From Gammaproteobacteria bacterium (GTDB lineage: Bacteria; Pseudomonadota; Gammaproteobacteria; Steroidobacterales; Steroidobacteraceae), in contig JASHSR010000304.1 of NCBI GenBank assembly GCA_030038645.1, forward strand, positions 1 to 6,456: a stretch of 6,456 bases of DNA, in the 5' to 3' direction. The notes under the pieces were generated by a model. The model made no database searches. It was not told the origin of the DNA and saw only the letters and a program-made list of their open reading frames with translations. The position numbers and the translations under genes were made by a program. Of this stretch, positions 1-5,575 are shown one piece after another (within the stretch, counting starts at the first letter, position 1; every line of letters starts with the position of its first letter).

Positions 1-276
1 ATGAGCGAGGCCGTCAAGGGCAAGGACCGCAGAGAGGTTCAAAGGCTGTTCGAGAGCGTCCATGCGCTGCTCACGCGGCAGGACGCCACGCCGGGACCCG
101 AGCTCGGCAAGCTCGCCGCGCTCTCGGGCGTGCGCGAGTTCCCGGCGCGGGTGAAGTGCGCGAGCCTCTGCTGGCACACGCTCAACGCCGCGCTCGAGAA
201 GGGCGGCACCGTGACGACGGAGGTGCCGGAGGAGGTCCCCTCCGGACTCGCCGGCAGGATGGCCGGAGAGCCGTGA
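1..276 (+). CDS. sufU: SufU-type Fe-S cluster scaffold, C-terminal part (5' truncated by window edge)
   Basis: This is the last 91 codons of a SufU/IscU-like protein, which in the SUF pathway acts in the cytoplasm as scaffold or as sulfur acceptor from the cysteine desulfurase SufS. The visible part matches the family's C-terminal half: an opening MSEAVKGK stretch (the 'MT-AVKGK' region that follows the second conserved cysteine), a helical segment (about residues 10-25), then the signature FPARVKCASLCWHTL, with the third conserved metal-binding cysteine at residue 53. A further cysteine lies at 57. Full-length members are about 140-160 residues, so the first two conserved cysteines should lie to the left of the window; the ATG at position 1 is probably an internal methionine, not the start. 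The stop TGA shares its last base with the sufT start (TGATG), so the two genes are translationally linked. The 20-residue tail after residue 70 is Val/Glu/Pro-rich and not recognisable. Identity is by motif and context. Confidence 0.88.
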   Translation: MSEAVKGKDRREVQRLFESVHALLTRQDATPGPELGKLAALSGVREFPARVKCASLCWHTLNAALEKGGTVTTEVPEEVPSGLAGRMAGEP

Positions 277-827
277 TGCGCAGCTACACGAACGAGCCGG
301 TCGTGATCTATCGCGACGTGCGGGCCGTCATGGTCCCGGCCGGCGCGGAGGTCACCCTCAAAGCCGGCCAGGCCGGCTACATCACGCAGGCGCTCGGCGG
401 CAGCTTCACGGTGTACGTCGATGGAAATCTGCTGCGCATCGCGGGCGAGGATGCCGACGCGCTCGGCAAGGACGTGGTGAAGCCGATCGAGCTGCCGCCC
501 AACGCGACCGACGACGACGTGCGCAATGCCGTGTGGGATCAGCTGAAGACCTGCTACGACCCCGAGATCCCGATCAACATCGTCGATCTCGGCCTCGTGT
601 ACGAGTGCGAGGTGCGCCACGGCGAGGACGGCTCGCGCACGGTCGATGTGAAGATGACTCTCACGGCGCCGGGCTGCGGCATGGGCGACATCCTGCTCGA
701 CGACGCGAGGGACAAGCTCGAGCGGATCCCGACGGTGAGCGAGGTGAAGGTCGAGCTGGTCTTCGACCCGCCCTGGAGCCCCTCGATGATGTCCGAGGCG
801 GCGCGGCTGCAGACGGGAATGTTCTAA
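276..827 (+). CDS. sufT: SufT, MIP18/DUF59-family Fe-S maturation protein
   Basis: A 183-residue cytoplasmic protein of the SufT type, an auxiliary Fe-S cluster maturation factor usually encoded at the end of SUF operons. The N-terminal part (about 1-65) is a beta-rich segment with VPAGAEV and ALGGSFTVYVDGNL-like stretches typical of SufT and absent from stand-alone DUF59 proteins. The DUF59/MIP18 domain follows (about 80-165): DPEIPINIVDLGLVY at 95-109, the TAPGCG motif with the conserved cysteine at 134, and the closing VFDPPWSPSMMSEAAR-type motif at 162-177. An upstream in-frame ATG at 156 exists, but the start at 276 is chosen because it overlaps the sufU stop by one base, has a good Shine-Dalgarno GGAGAG at 265-270 five bases away, and gives the usual family start and length. 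The upstream extension would lie entirely inside sufU. Family studies place SufT in Fe-S protein maturation under high demand; the role here is inferred from homology and position. Confidence 0.93.
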   Translation: MRSYTNEPVVIYRDVRAVMVPAGAEVTLKAGQAGYITQALGGSFTVYVDGNLLRIAGEDADALGKDVVKPIELPPNATDDDVRNAVWDQLKTCYDPEIPINIVDLGLVYECEVRHGEDGSRTVDVKMTLTAPGCGMGDILLDDARDKLERIPTVSEVKVELVFDPPWSPSMMSEAARLQTGMF

Positions 828-833
828 GGTCCG

Positions 834-917
834 ATGAGCACACAGCGGATTGAGCCACGATTGCGTGCGCACCGGATTGAGCCGAGATTGAGTGCGCGGC
901 GGATTGAGCCGCGATGA
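834..917 (+). CDS. 27-codon repeat mini-ORF coupled to the Rieske gene (hypothetical leader peptide)
   Basis: A short reading frame starts at ATG 834, six bases after the sufT stop, and ends at TGA 915-917, which overlaps the Rieske start in an ATGA junction. The AAGG at 826-829, four bases before the ATG, is a plausible ribosome binding site. The predicted peptide begins MSTQ and then repeats a basic nine-residue unit, roughly RIEPRLRAH, RIEPRLSAR and RIEPR. It comes entirely from the 27-bp tandem repeat at 846-926; because 27 is divisible by three, the frame stays open through every copy. I recognise no homologue. It may be a genuine leader that carries ribosomes to the Rieske start, which has no evident Shine-Dalgarno of its own, or a by-product of repeat expansion around a duplicated start codon. 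Translation is not shown by the sequence. Confidence 0.35.
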   Translation: MSTQRIEPRLRAHRIEPRLSARRIEPR

Positions 918-926
918 GCGCGCAAT
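846..926 (+). repeat. 27-bp tandem repeat, three copies, overlapping the Rieske start codon
   Basis: Three head-to-tail units begin at 846, 873 and 900, each opening CGGATTGAGCC. The units diverge mostly in their second half. A partial older copy precedes them at about 832-845, where CGATGAGCACACAG matches CGATGAGCGCGCAA of the third unit. The third unit contains the Rieske ATG at 914 and its first codons, so the repeat lies across a gene boundary. The second halves of units 1 and 2 look like decayed versions of the same start region (ATTGCGTGCGC, ATTGAGTGCGC versus ATGAGCGCGC). Three imperfect units suggest an old expansion rather than a recent slippage event. Confidence 0.9.
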
Positions 927-1237
927 GGGTCGATGTCGGCGACGTCGCCACGGTCGAGGCGACCCAGCCGTTCGGCACCGAGGTGGACGGTTTGCCGATC
1001 GTCGTCGTGCGCTGCGGCCAGGGCTACTACGCCGTCGAGGACCGCTGCACTCACGAGGAAGAGGCGCTCTCGGGGGGAGAGGTCGACAGGGACTCCTGCG
1101 AGATCATCTGTCCGCGCCACGGGGCGCGGTTCTGCCTGAAGACCGGTGAGGCGCTGACCCCGCCCGCGTACGAGCCGGTGCGGACGTTCAAGGCTCGCGC
1201 CGAGAACGGACGGGTTCTCGTCGAGCGCCCGCAGTAG
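914..1237 (+). CDS. Rieske-type [2Fe-2S] ferredoxin, SUF-operon associated
   Basis: A 107-residue soluble single-domain Rieske protein. The cluster ligands are visible: C45 and H47 in the first box (RCTHEEEALSGG) and C66 and H69 in the second (CPRHGARF), the pattern C-x-H ... C-x2-H. There is no signal peptide or membrane anchor, so it resembles small electron-transfer ferredoxins of the NirD and dioxygenase-ferredoxin type rather than the cytochrome bc1 Rieske subunit. Such proteins are often annotated as non-heme iron oxygenase ferredoxin subunits and occur at the end of SUF operons, where they may be an electron donor or a client. The start at 914 is chosen because it gives MSAQWVDVGDV, a normal family N-terminus; it overlaps the stop of the upstream mini-ORF (ATGA), and I see no clear Shine-Dalgarno immediately upstream, so coupling is likely. 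C34, C62 and C74 are additional non-ligand cysteines. The physiological partner is unknown. Confidence 0.92.
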   Translation: MSAQWVDVGDVATVEATQPFGTEVDGLPIVVVRCGQGYYAVEDRCTHEEEALSGGEVDRDSCEIICPRHGARFCLKTGEALTPPAYEPVRTFKARAENGRVLVERPQ

Positions 1238-1283
1238 CGAGGCACGGCAGGCGGCGCCGGGCGCGGGCGCGAGCGTTCCGCTC

Positions 1284-4200
1284 CTACAAGCTGAGCAGGC
1301 TCGCGTTCCCCCCGAGCGCGGCGGTGTTGACCGTCACGGTCTGCTCGGTCGCGAAGCGCGCGAGGTAATGCGGGCCGCCGGCCTTCGGTCCCGTGCCGGA
1401 GAGCCCGCAGCCGCCGAACGGCTGCACGCCCACCACCGCGCCGATCATGTTGCGATTGACGTAGACGTTCCCGACGCGCGCCCGCGCAGCGATGCGTTGC
1501 GCGACGCCGTCGATCCGAGTGTGAATGCCGAGCGTGAGCCCATAGCCCTTGGCGTTGAGCGCATCGATCAGGCCGTCGAGGTCGCGGGCGCGGTAGCGCA
1601 CGACGTGCACGATGGGGCCGAAGACCTCGCGCTCGAGCGCATCGAGGCTCTCGATCTCCGCGGCGAGCGGGGCGAAGAACCGGCCGGCCCGAGCGAGGCC
1701 TGAATCGAGCGGAGCGCGGTGATGCCAGCGAGCGCGGGCCGTGAGCTGCGCGGCGTGCGCCTCGAGCATGGCGAGCGCCTCGTGGTCGATGACGGGGCCG
1801 AGATCCGTCGCGAGCCGCGCCGGATCGCCCACGCGCAGCTCGTCCATGCAGCCGGCGAGCAGCTCGAGTGCGCGCGGCGCGATCTGCTCCTGCAGCAGCA
1901 GCGCGCGCAGCGCCGAGCAGCGCTGGCCCGCGCTGTCGAATCCCGAGGCAACCGCGTCGAGCACGGCCTGCTCGGGAAGCGCGGAGCTATCGACGATCAT
2001 GGCGTTGATGCCGCCGGTCTCGGCGATCAATGCGGCGATCGGTCCCGGCCGGCCGGCGAGGCTCCGCTCGATCAGGCGGGCCGTCTCTCCCGAGCCCGTG
2101 AACGCGACTCCCGCGACGCGCGAATCGCGCGTGAGCGCCGCGCCCACCGTCGGGCCGTCCCCGGGCAGGAAGTGCAGGACATCCGCGGGCACGCCGGCGG
2201 CGTGCAGGATCTCCACGGCAAGCGCCGCCGTGAGCGGCGTCTGCTCGGCGGGCTTCGCGAGCACGGCATTTCCCGCCGCGAGCGCGGCGCTCACCTGGCC
2301 GGTGAAGATCGAGAGCGGGAAGTTCCACGGGCTCACACACGCGAAGACGCCGCGGCCGCGCAGCCGCAGCGTGTTCCGCTCGCCCGTGGGTCCCGCGAGC
2401 TGCAGCTCCTCTCCGAACTGCGTACGCGCCTGCAGCGCGTAGTAGCGCAGGAAATCGACCGCCTCACGGACCTCGGCGACGCTGTCGGGCACGGTCTTGC
2501 CTGCCTCGAGCACGCAGCGAGCGATGAGCTCCGCGCGACGCTCCTCGAAGAGGTCCGCGGCCCGCTCGAGCAGCGCGGCGCGCTGCTCCGCCGGCCGCGC
2601 GTCCCACGCGCCTTGCGCGGCGGTCGCGATGGCGAAGGCCCGGCTCACCTCGGCAGGGGAAGCCTCGATGACCGTCCCGACGGCGCTCGCCTCGAGCGCG
2701 GGGTTGTAGAGCGTGACGGGCGCGCCCTCGCCCCGCGTACCGCCGACGATCGGAGCCGCGCGCCAGGACTGCCGCGCCGCCGCCTCGCAGGCCCGCTTCA
2801 GCCGGTCGAGCTCCGCGCCGTCGTTGAGATTGATTCCTCGGGCGTTGCGCCGCTCGGGGGCGAACAGCCTCTCGGGCTCGACGATCCGCGGATGCGCGGC
2901 GGCCCGCAGCCGATCCACCTCCTGCACGGGATCGCACGCTACCTCGGCCGCCGGCAGCCGGGCATCGACGAGGCGATTGACGAATGAGGTGTTCGCGCCG
3001 TTCTCGAGCAGCCGCCGCACGAGATACGGAAGCAGATCCTCGTGAGGCCCGACGGGCGCATAGACCCGGCAGGCATAGCCACCGTGCCCCGGAGCGGCGC
3101 CTGCGGCAGTCCCGGGCGCGGCCGAGTCGGCCGCCGCGGAGCGAGTTGCTGGAGAGCTGACCGCTCGGGAGCCGGCGACGATGCTCCCCTCCCCGATTAC
3201 CTGCTCGTAGAGCTCCTCGCCCATGCCGTGCAGGCGCTGAAACTCGAACGCGCCGGCAGCGCCGCCCATCACCTCGATGACGTACGCGACGGTCTGCGCG
3301 TTGTGGGTGGCGAACTGCGGAAAGATCACGTCGGTCGAGCCGGCGAGCAGGCGCGCGCACGCGAGGTAGGACACATCGGTGTTGGGCTTGCGTGTGAACA
3401 CGGCGTATCCCGCGAGACCCCGCTCCTGGGCCCGCTTGATCTCGCTGTCCCAGTACGCGCCCTTCACCAGGCGCACCGTGACCCGGCGCCGCAGCGCGCG
3501 CGCCCGTGCGGCGAGCCATTCGAGCACGGCGTAGGCGCGCTTCTGGTACGCCTGCACGGCGAGCCCGAATCCCTCGTATCCGGCTGTCCACTCGCTCCGC
3601 AAAACCGCCTCGAGCAGCTCGAGCGACAGCTCGAGCCGATCGGCTTCCTCCGCGTCGATCGTGAGGCCGATGCCCGCCTCGCGCGCGAGCCGCACCAAAT
3701 CGAGGAGCGCCGGCGTGAGCTCCGAGAGGACCCGCTCGCGCTGTGCTCTCTCGTAGCGAGGGTGCAGCGCGGAGAGCTTCACCGAGACTCCGGGACGCGC
3801 CCTCACGTCCCCGCCGAAGGCCGAACGGGCAACAGGGGCCGAAGGGGCACCTGGGGCGGAAGGGACACCGGGCGCCGCAGAAGCACCGGGGACCGATGGG
3901 GCACCGGGCACCGCAGAAGCACCAAGCGCCGAGTGTGCGCCCTGGAGCGAGTGCGCGCCGAGGGCCGCAATGGCCTCGCGATAGCGCTGCAGATATCGAT
4001 CGGCATCGGCGCGCGTGATCGCCGCCTCGCCGAGCATGTCGAAGGAGTAGCGATAGGTCCGCTCGCGAGCGCCCGCTGCGCGCTCGAGCGCCTCCTCGAT
4101 GGTGCGGCCCATCACGAACTGATGGCCGAGGACACGCATCGCCTGCCGCAGCGCCGACCGCGCGACCGGCTCGCCGATGCGGCTCGCGAGCCGGCCGAAC

Positions 4201-4661
4201 CACGCGCGCACCGGCCCGACCTCCGCGCGATCGATCTCGACGAGCCGGCCCGTCAGCATCAGCCCCCACGTCGATGCATTGACGAGCAGCGATCCCCCGC
4301 CCAGATGCTCTTCCCAGTCGCCCGCGCCGACCTTGTCGGCGATGAGGCGGTCGGCCGTCTCCGCATCCGGGATGCGCAGCAGCGCCTCGGCGAGGCACAT
4401 GAGAATGACGCCCTCGCGCGAGGCGAGATGGTACTCGCGCAGCAGCGCATCGAGCCCGCCGCCGCGCGGCCGGGCGGAGCGAACCGCCTCGACGAGGCGC
4501 AGCGCCCGCTCGTGCACGGCGGCGCGTTGCGCGGGATCGAGGCGCGCGAGATCCGCGAGCCGGCGAACGAGCGGCTCCTCCGGACTCAGATACTTCGCGT
4601 TGATCGCCGCGCCGACAGGGGACTCGGCAGAGCCGTCGGCGACGAACGCATGCGGGGTCAT
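1284..4661 (-). CDS. putA: PutA, bifunctional proline dehydrogenase / L-glutamate-gamma-semialdehyde dehydrogenase
   Basis: A 1125-residue enzyme that oxidises proline to P5C with FAD and, after hydrolysis to the semialdehyde, to glutamate with NAD+. Order: alpha-helical arm (about 15-230), PRODH barrel (about 290-565) and P5CDH domain (about 640-1110). PRODH marks are SVKLSALHPRYE (293-304), RLVKGAYWDSEIKRAQ (397-412), FPQFATHNAQT (447-457) and YLVRRLLENGANTSF (546-560); R549-R550 match the arginine pair that binds the proline carboxylate in E. coli PutA. P5CDH marks are SPWNFPL (777-783), FTGSGETA (854-861), ETGG with E881, and GQRCSALR with the catalytic cysteine C915. The ending PHYLARFATEQTVTVNT then GGNASLLSL is typical of short, type A PutAs. 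No ribbon-helix-helix domain precedes the arm, so it should not repress its own gene. At 1125 residues it exceeds the roughly 1000 usual for type A, partly because of two linker inserts (233-280 and about 492-528). It starts 5 bp after the yhhQ stop, with a weak Shine-Dalgarno, which suggests coupling. Confidence 0.97.
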   Translation of the reverse strand: MTPHAFVADGSAESPVGAAINAKYLSPEEPLVRRLADLARLDPAQRAAVHERALRLVEAVRSARPRGGGLDALLREYHLASREGVILMCLAEALLRIPDAETADRLIADKVGAGDWEEHLGGGSLLVNASTWGLMLTGRLVEIDRAEVGPVRAWFGRLASRIGEPVARSALRQAMRVLGHQFVMGRTIEEALERAAGARERTYRYSFDMLGEAAITRADADRYLQRYREAIAALGAHSLQGAHSALGASAVPGAPSVPGASAAPGVPSAPGAPSAPVARSAFGGDVRARPGVSVKLSALHPRYERAQRERVLSELTPALLDLVRLAREAGIGLTIDAEEADRLELSLELLEAVLRSEWTAGYEGFGLAVQAYQKRAYAVLEWLAARARALRRRVTVRLVKGAYWDSEIKRAQERGLAGYAVFTRKPNTDVSYLACARLLAGSTDVIFPQFATHNAQTVAYVIEVMGGAAGAFEFQRLHGMGEELYEQVIGEGSIVAGSRAVSSPATRSAAADSAAPGTAAGAAPGHGGYACRVYAPVGPHEDLLPYLVRRLLENGANTSFVNRLVDARLPAAEVACDPVQEVDRLRAAAHPRIVEPERLFAPERRNARGINLNDGAELDRLKRACEAAARQSWRAAPIVGGTRGEGAPVTLYNPALEASAVGTVIEASPAEVSRAFAIATAAQGAWDARPAEQRAALLERAADLFEERRAELIARCVLEAGKTVPDSVAEVREAVDFLRYYALQARTQFGEELQLAGPTGERNTLRLRGRGVFACVSPWNFPLSIFTGQVSAALAAGNAVLAKPAEQTPLTAALAVEILHAAGVPADVLHFLPGDGPTVGAALTRDSRVAGVAFTGSGETARLIERSLAGRPGPIAALIAETGGINAMIVDSSALPEQAVLDAVASGFDSAGQRCSALRALLLQEQIAPRALELLAGCMDELRVGDPARLATDLGPVIDHEALAMLEAHAAQLTARARWHHRAPLDSGLARAGRFFAPLAAEIESLDALEREVFGPIVHVVRYRARDLDGLIDALNAKGYGLTLGIHTRIDGVAQRIAARARVGNVYVNRNMIGAVVGVQPFGGCGLSGTGPKAGGPHYLARFATEQTVTVNTAALGGNASLLSL
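3078..3191 (-). other. Ala/Ser/Gly-rich insert in the PutA PRODH domain
   Basis: This segment encodes PutA residues about 491-528, between LYEQVIGEG and CRVYAPVGPHEDLL. In E. coli PutA, as I remember it, the same two motifs are joined by a short linker of about ten residues. Here about 25-30 extra residues rich in Ala, Ser, Gly, Thr and Pro are present, with no clear periodicity. No stop or frame change occurs, and the flanking motifs are intact, so it looks like a surface-loop expansion that the fold tolerates. Exact boundaries need an alignment. Confidence 0.7.
3822..3965 (-). repeat. 18-bp minisatellite encoding eight hexapeptides inside putA
   Basis: PutA residues 233-280 can be read as eight consecutive hexapeptides: ALGAHS, LQGAHS, ALGASA, VPGAPS, VPGASA, APGVPS, APGAPS and APVARS. 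The DNA shows the matching period of 18 bp, for example recurring GCACCGGG and CCGCAGAAGCACC blocks on the + strand. The array sits exactly between the end of the helical arm (RYREAIAA) and the first barrel strand (GVSVKLSALHPRYE), where E. coli PutA, as I remember it, has a linker of a dozen or so residues. It is therefore an in-frame expansion of a flexible Pro/Ala/Ser/Gly linker. Copies are imperfect, so it is not a pure, recently slipped repeat. Confidence 0.85.
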
Positions 4662-4666
4662 CGGAA

Positions 4667-5428
4667 TCAGTGTCGGGCGCCCGTCGCCTGCGACGACTCC
4701 CGAGCGCCGGCTGCGCGCGAGGGCACTCCAACGCGCGCGACGTCGAGCGAGAAGGGCGTGAAGTTCGTATCGCGGTCGTAGTAGTCCTCTTGCTCCGCGC
4801 GCTTGAGGAAGCCGACGAGCTTGTACGTGAGGGGCGTCGCAACGATCTCCCAGCTCGTCTTGAGCACGTACTGCGCCGCCGTGACGGCGAACACCTCGCT
4901 CGGCGCCATGACGCCCGTAAAGGCGAGCGTATAGAACAGCCCGGAATCCACGAGCTCACCGCACGCGGTGGACCCGATCGTGCGCATCCACAGCCAGCGG
5001 CCACGGGTCAGCAGCTTCATCTTCGCGAGCACGAAACTGTTCACGAACGAGCCGCACCAGAACGCGATCATCGATGCCGCGGCGATGCGCGGCGTGCTGC
5101 CAAAGACCTGCGCGACGGCGGGCTGCTTGTCCCTCCAGATGTCGGCCGGCGGCAGGTGGACGATCACCGTGGCCATGATCGAAGCGAACGCCAGCGCGCC
5201 GAATCCAGCCCACACGGCCCGGCGGTCGCGCGCGTAGCCGTAGACTTCCGTGAGCACGTCGCCGAAGAAGTAAGAGATGGGGAAAAACAGCACGCCCGCC
5301 ACGAAGTCGTGCGAGCCGATCCAGGGCAAGCGGAGGGTGGAGACCTTGGACGGTCCGATGAGATTCGCGCAAAGCAGGACACAGACGTATGCGCCGAGGA
5401 TCAGATCGTAATATTTATAGCTCTTCAT
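4667..5428 (-). CDS. yhhQ: YhhQ/VUT-family queuosine-precursor transporter
   Basis: A 253-residue inner-membrane protein of the YhhQ (DUF165, VUT) family; E. coli YhhQ takes up the queuosine precursors preQ0 and preQ1. About six hydrophobic segments are visible: roughly 8-28, 42-60, 72-91, 114-136, 157-172 and 177-200. Family motifs are NSFVLAKMK (130-138), RTIGSTACGELVDSGLFY (149-166) and the ending EDYYDRDTNFTPFSL (214-228). The start at 5428 is chosen because MKSYKYYDLILGAY is a normal family N-terminus leading into the first membrane segment; the ribosome binding site is weak. After the usual end near residue 228 there is an extra hydrophilic tail of about 25 residues rich in Ala, Gly, Arg and Ser. 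putA follows after 5 bp, indicating one transcript. Upstream it faces kbl across a compact divergent promoter region. Substrate is inferred from the family; no queuosine biosynthesis gene lies in the window. Confidence 0.9.
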   Translation of the reverse strand: MKSYKYYDLILGAYVCVLLCANLIGPSKVSTLRLPWIGSHDFVAGVLFFPISYFFGDVLTEVYGYARDRRAVWAGFGALAFASIMATVIVHLPPADIWRDKQPAVAQVFGSTPRIAAASMIAFWCGSFVNSFVLAKMKLLTRGRWLWMRTIGSTACGELVDSGLFYTLAFTGVMAPSEVFAVTAAQYVLKTSWEIVATPLTYKLVGFLKRAEQEDYYDRDTNFTPFSLDVARVGVPSRAAGARESSQATGARH

Positions 5429-5452
5429 GCCTGCCCAATCCCGCCCCTGATG

Positions 5453-5469
5453 CGCCGGAGCCCCCGGCG
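5453..5469 (-). promoter_or_regulatory. GC-rich hairpin in the yhhQ 5' leader
   Basis: CGCCGG (5453-5458) and CCGGCG (5464-5469) form a perfect 6-bp stem with a 5-base loop. It would lie about 25 bases before the yhhQ start in the transcript. No run of U follows it in either direction, so it does not look like an intrinsic terminator; it could affect translation or mRNA stability. In DNA this GC-rich, such stems arise easily by chance. Confidence 0.35.
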
Positions 5470-5478
5470 GTCGGTGCT

Positions 5479-5497
5479 TGTCCGGACGTCTGTCCGG
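5479..5497. repeat. Direct and inverted repeat in the kbl/yhhQ intergenic region
   Basis: TGTCCGG occurs at 5479-5485 and again at 5491-5497, 12 bp apart. Within the same span CCGGAC (5482-5487) and GTCCGG (5492-5497) make a 6-bp inverted repeat with a GTCT loop. The element lies upstream of the kbl -10 box and inside the predicted yhhQ leader. It could be an operator half-site pair or an RNA hairpin; I do not recognise a specific regulator motif. Confidence 0.4.
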
Positions 5498-5537
5498 GGC
5501 GCACGGCGAAGAGCCAACGGTCGACGCGCATCCGACG

Positions 5538-5543
5538 AGTATA
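5538..5543 (-). promoter_or_regulatory. Candidate -10 box for yhhQ-putA
   Basis: Read on the minus strand this is TATACT, five of six bases of the sigma-70 -10 consensus. It overlaps the forward TATAAT box by four bases. Transcription from it would start near 5531 and give a leader of about 100 bases before the yhhQ ATG. I find no convincing -35 hexamer at the proper distance. It is supported by position and sequence only. Confidence 0.35.
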
Positions 5544-5545
5544 AT
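5540..5545 (+). promoter_or_regulatory. Perfect -10 box (TATAAT) for kbl
   Basis: TATAAT stands out in otherwise GC-rich sequence and lies 30 bp before the kbl GTG, which would give a short 5' leader of roughly 23-25 bases. The hexamers 16-18 bp upstream are poor -35 matches, and there is no extended -10 TG, so an activator may be needed. TCGACGC occurs both before (5521-5527) and after (5545-5551) the box, 24 bp apart, and may be a pair of operator sites. Confidence 0.6.
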
Positions 5546-5575
5546 CGACGCACCAGCTCGAGGAATCGCTCACCT

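Noticed and set aside
39..872. Minus-strand open frame (277 codons) opposite sufU and sufT
   Set aside because: The + strand frames have conserved SufU and SufT motifs; this one is His/Arg/Ala-rich noise.
846..926. CRISPR array
   Set aside because: The units are contiguous 27-bp tandem copies without unique spacers and include a gene start.
1271..1283. Hairpin GAGCG-TTC-CGCTC between the convergent Rieske and putA genes as a terminator
   Set aside because: The stem is only 5 bp with a 3-base loop and no T-run follows on either strand; the 46-bp gap may hold a Rho-dependent end, but nothing specific is visible.
1719..2987. Plus-strand open frame (422 codons) antisense to the P5CDH half of putA
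   Set aside because: Composition is that of a GC-driven antisense frame, and no motif or ribosome site supports it.
3042..4781. Long plus-strand open frame (579 codons) antisense to putA
   Set aside because: Arg/Ala/Gly-rich shadow with no recognisable domain, entirely opposite PutA coding sequence.
2464..5004. Very long minus-strand open frame (846 codons) across putA and yhhQ
   Set aside because: It is a high-GC shadow in another frame; its translation is Arg/Ala/Ser-rich with no family motif, while the putA and yhhQ frames carry clear conserved motifs.
5429..5531. preQ1 riboswitch in the yhhQ leader
   Set aside because: yhhQ-type genes can be controlled this way, so I looked, but the leader is GC-rich and lacks the A-rich tail and pseudoknot pattern of the known preQ1 classes.
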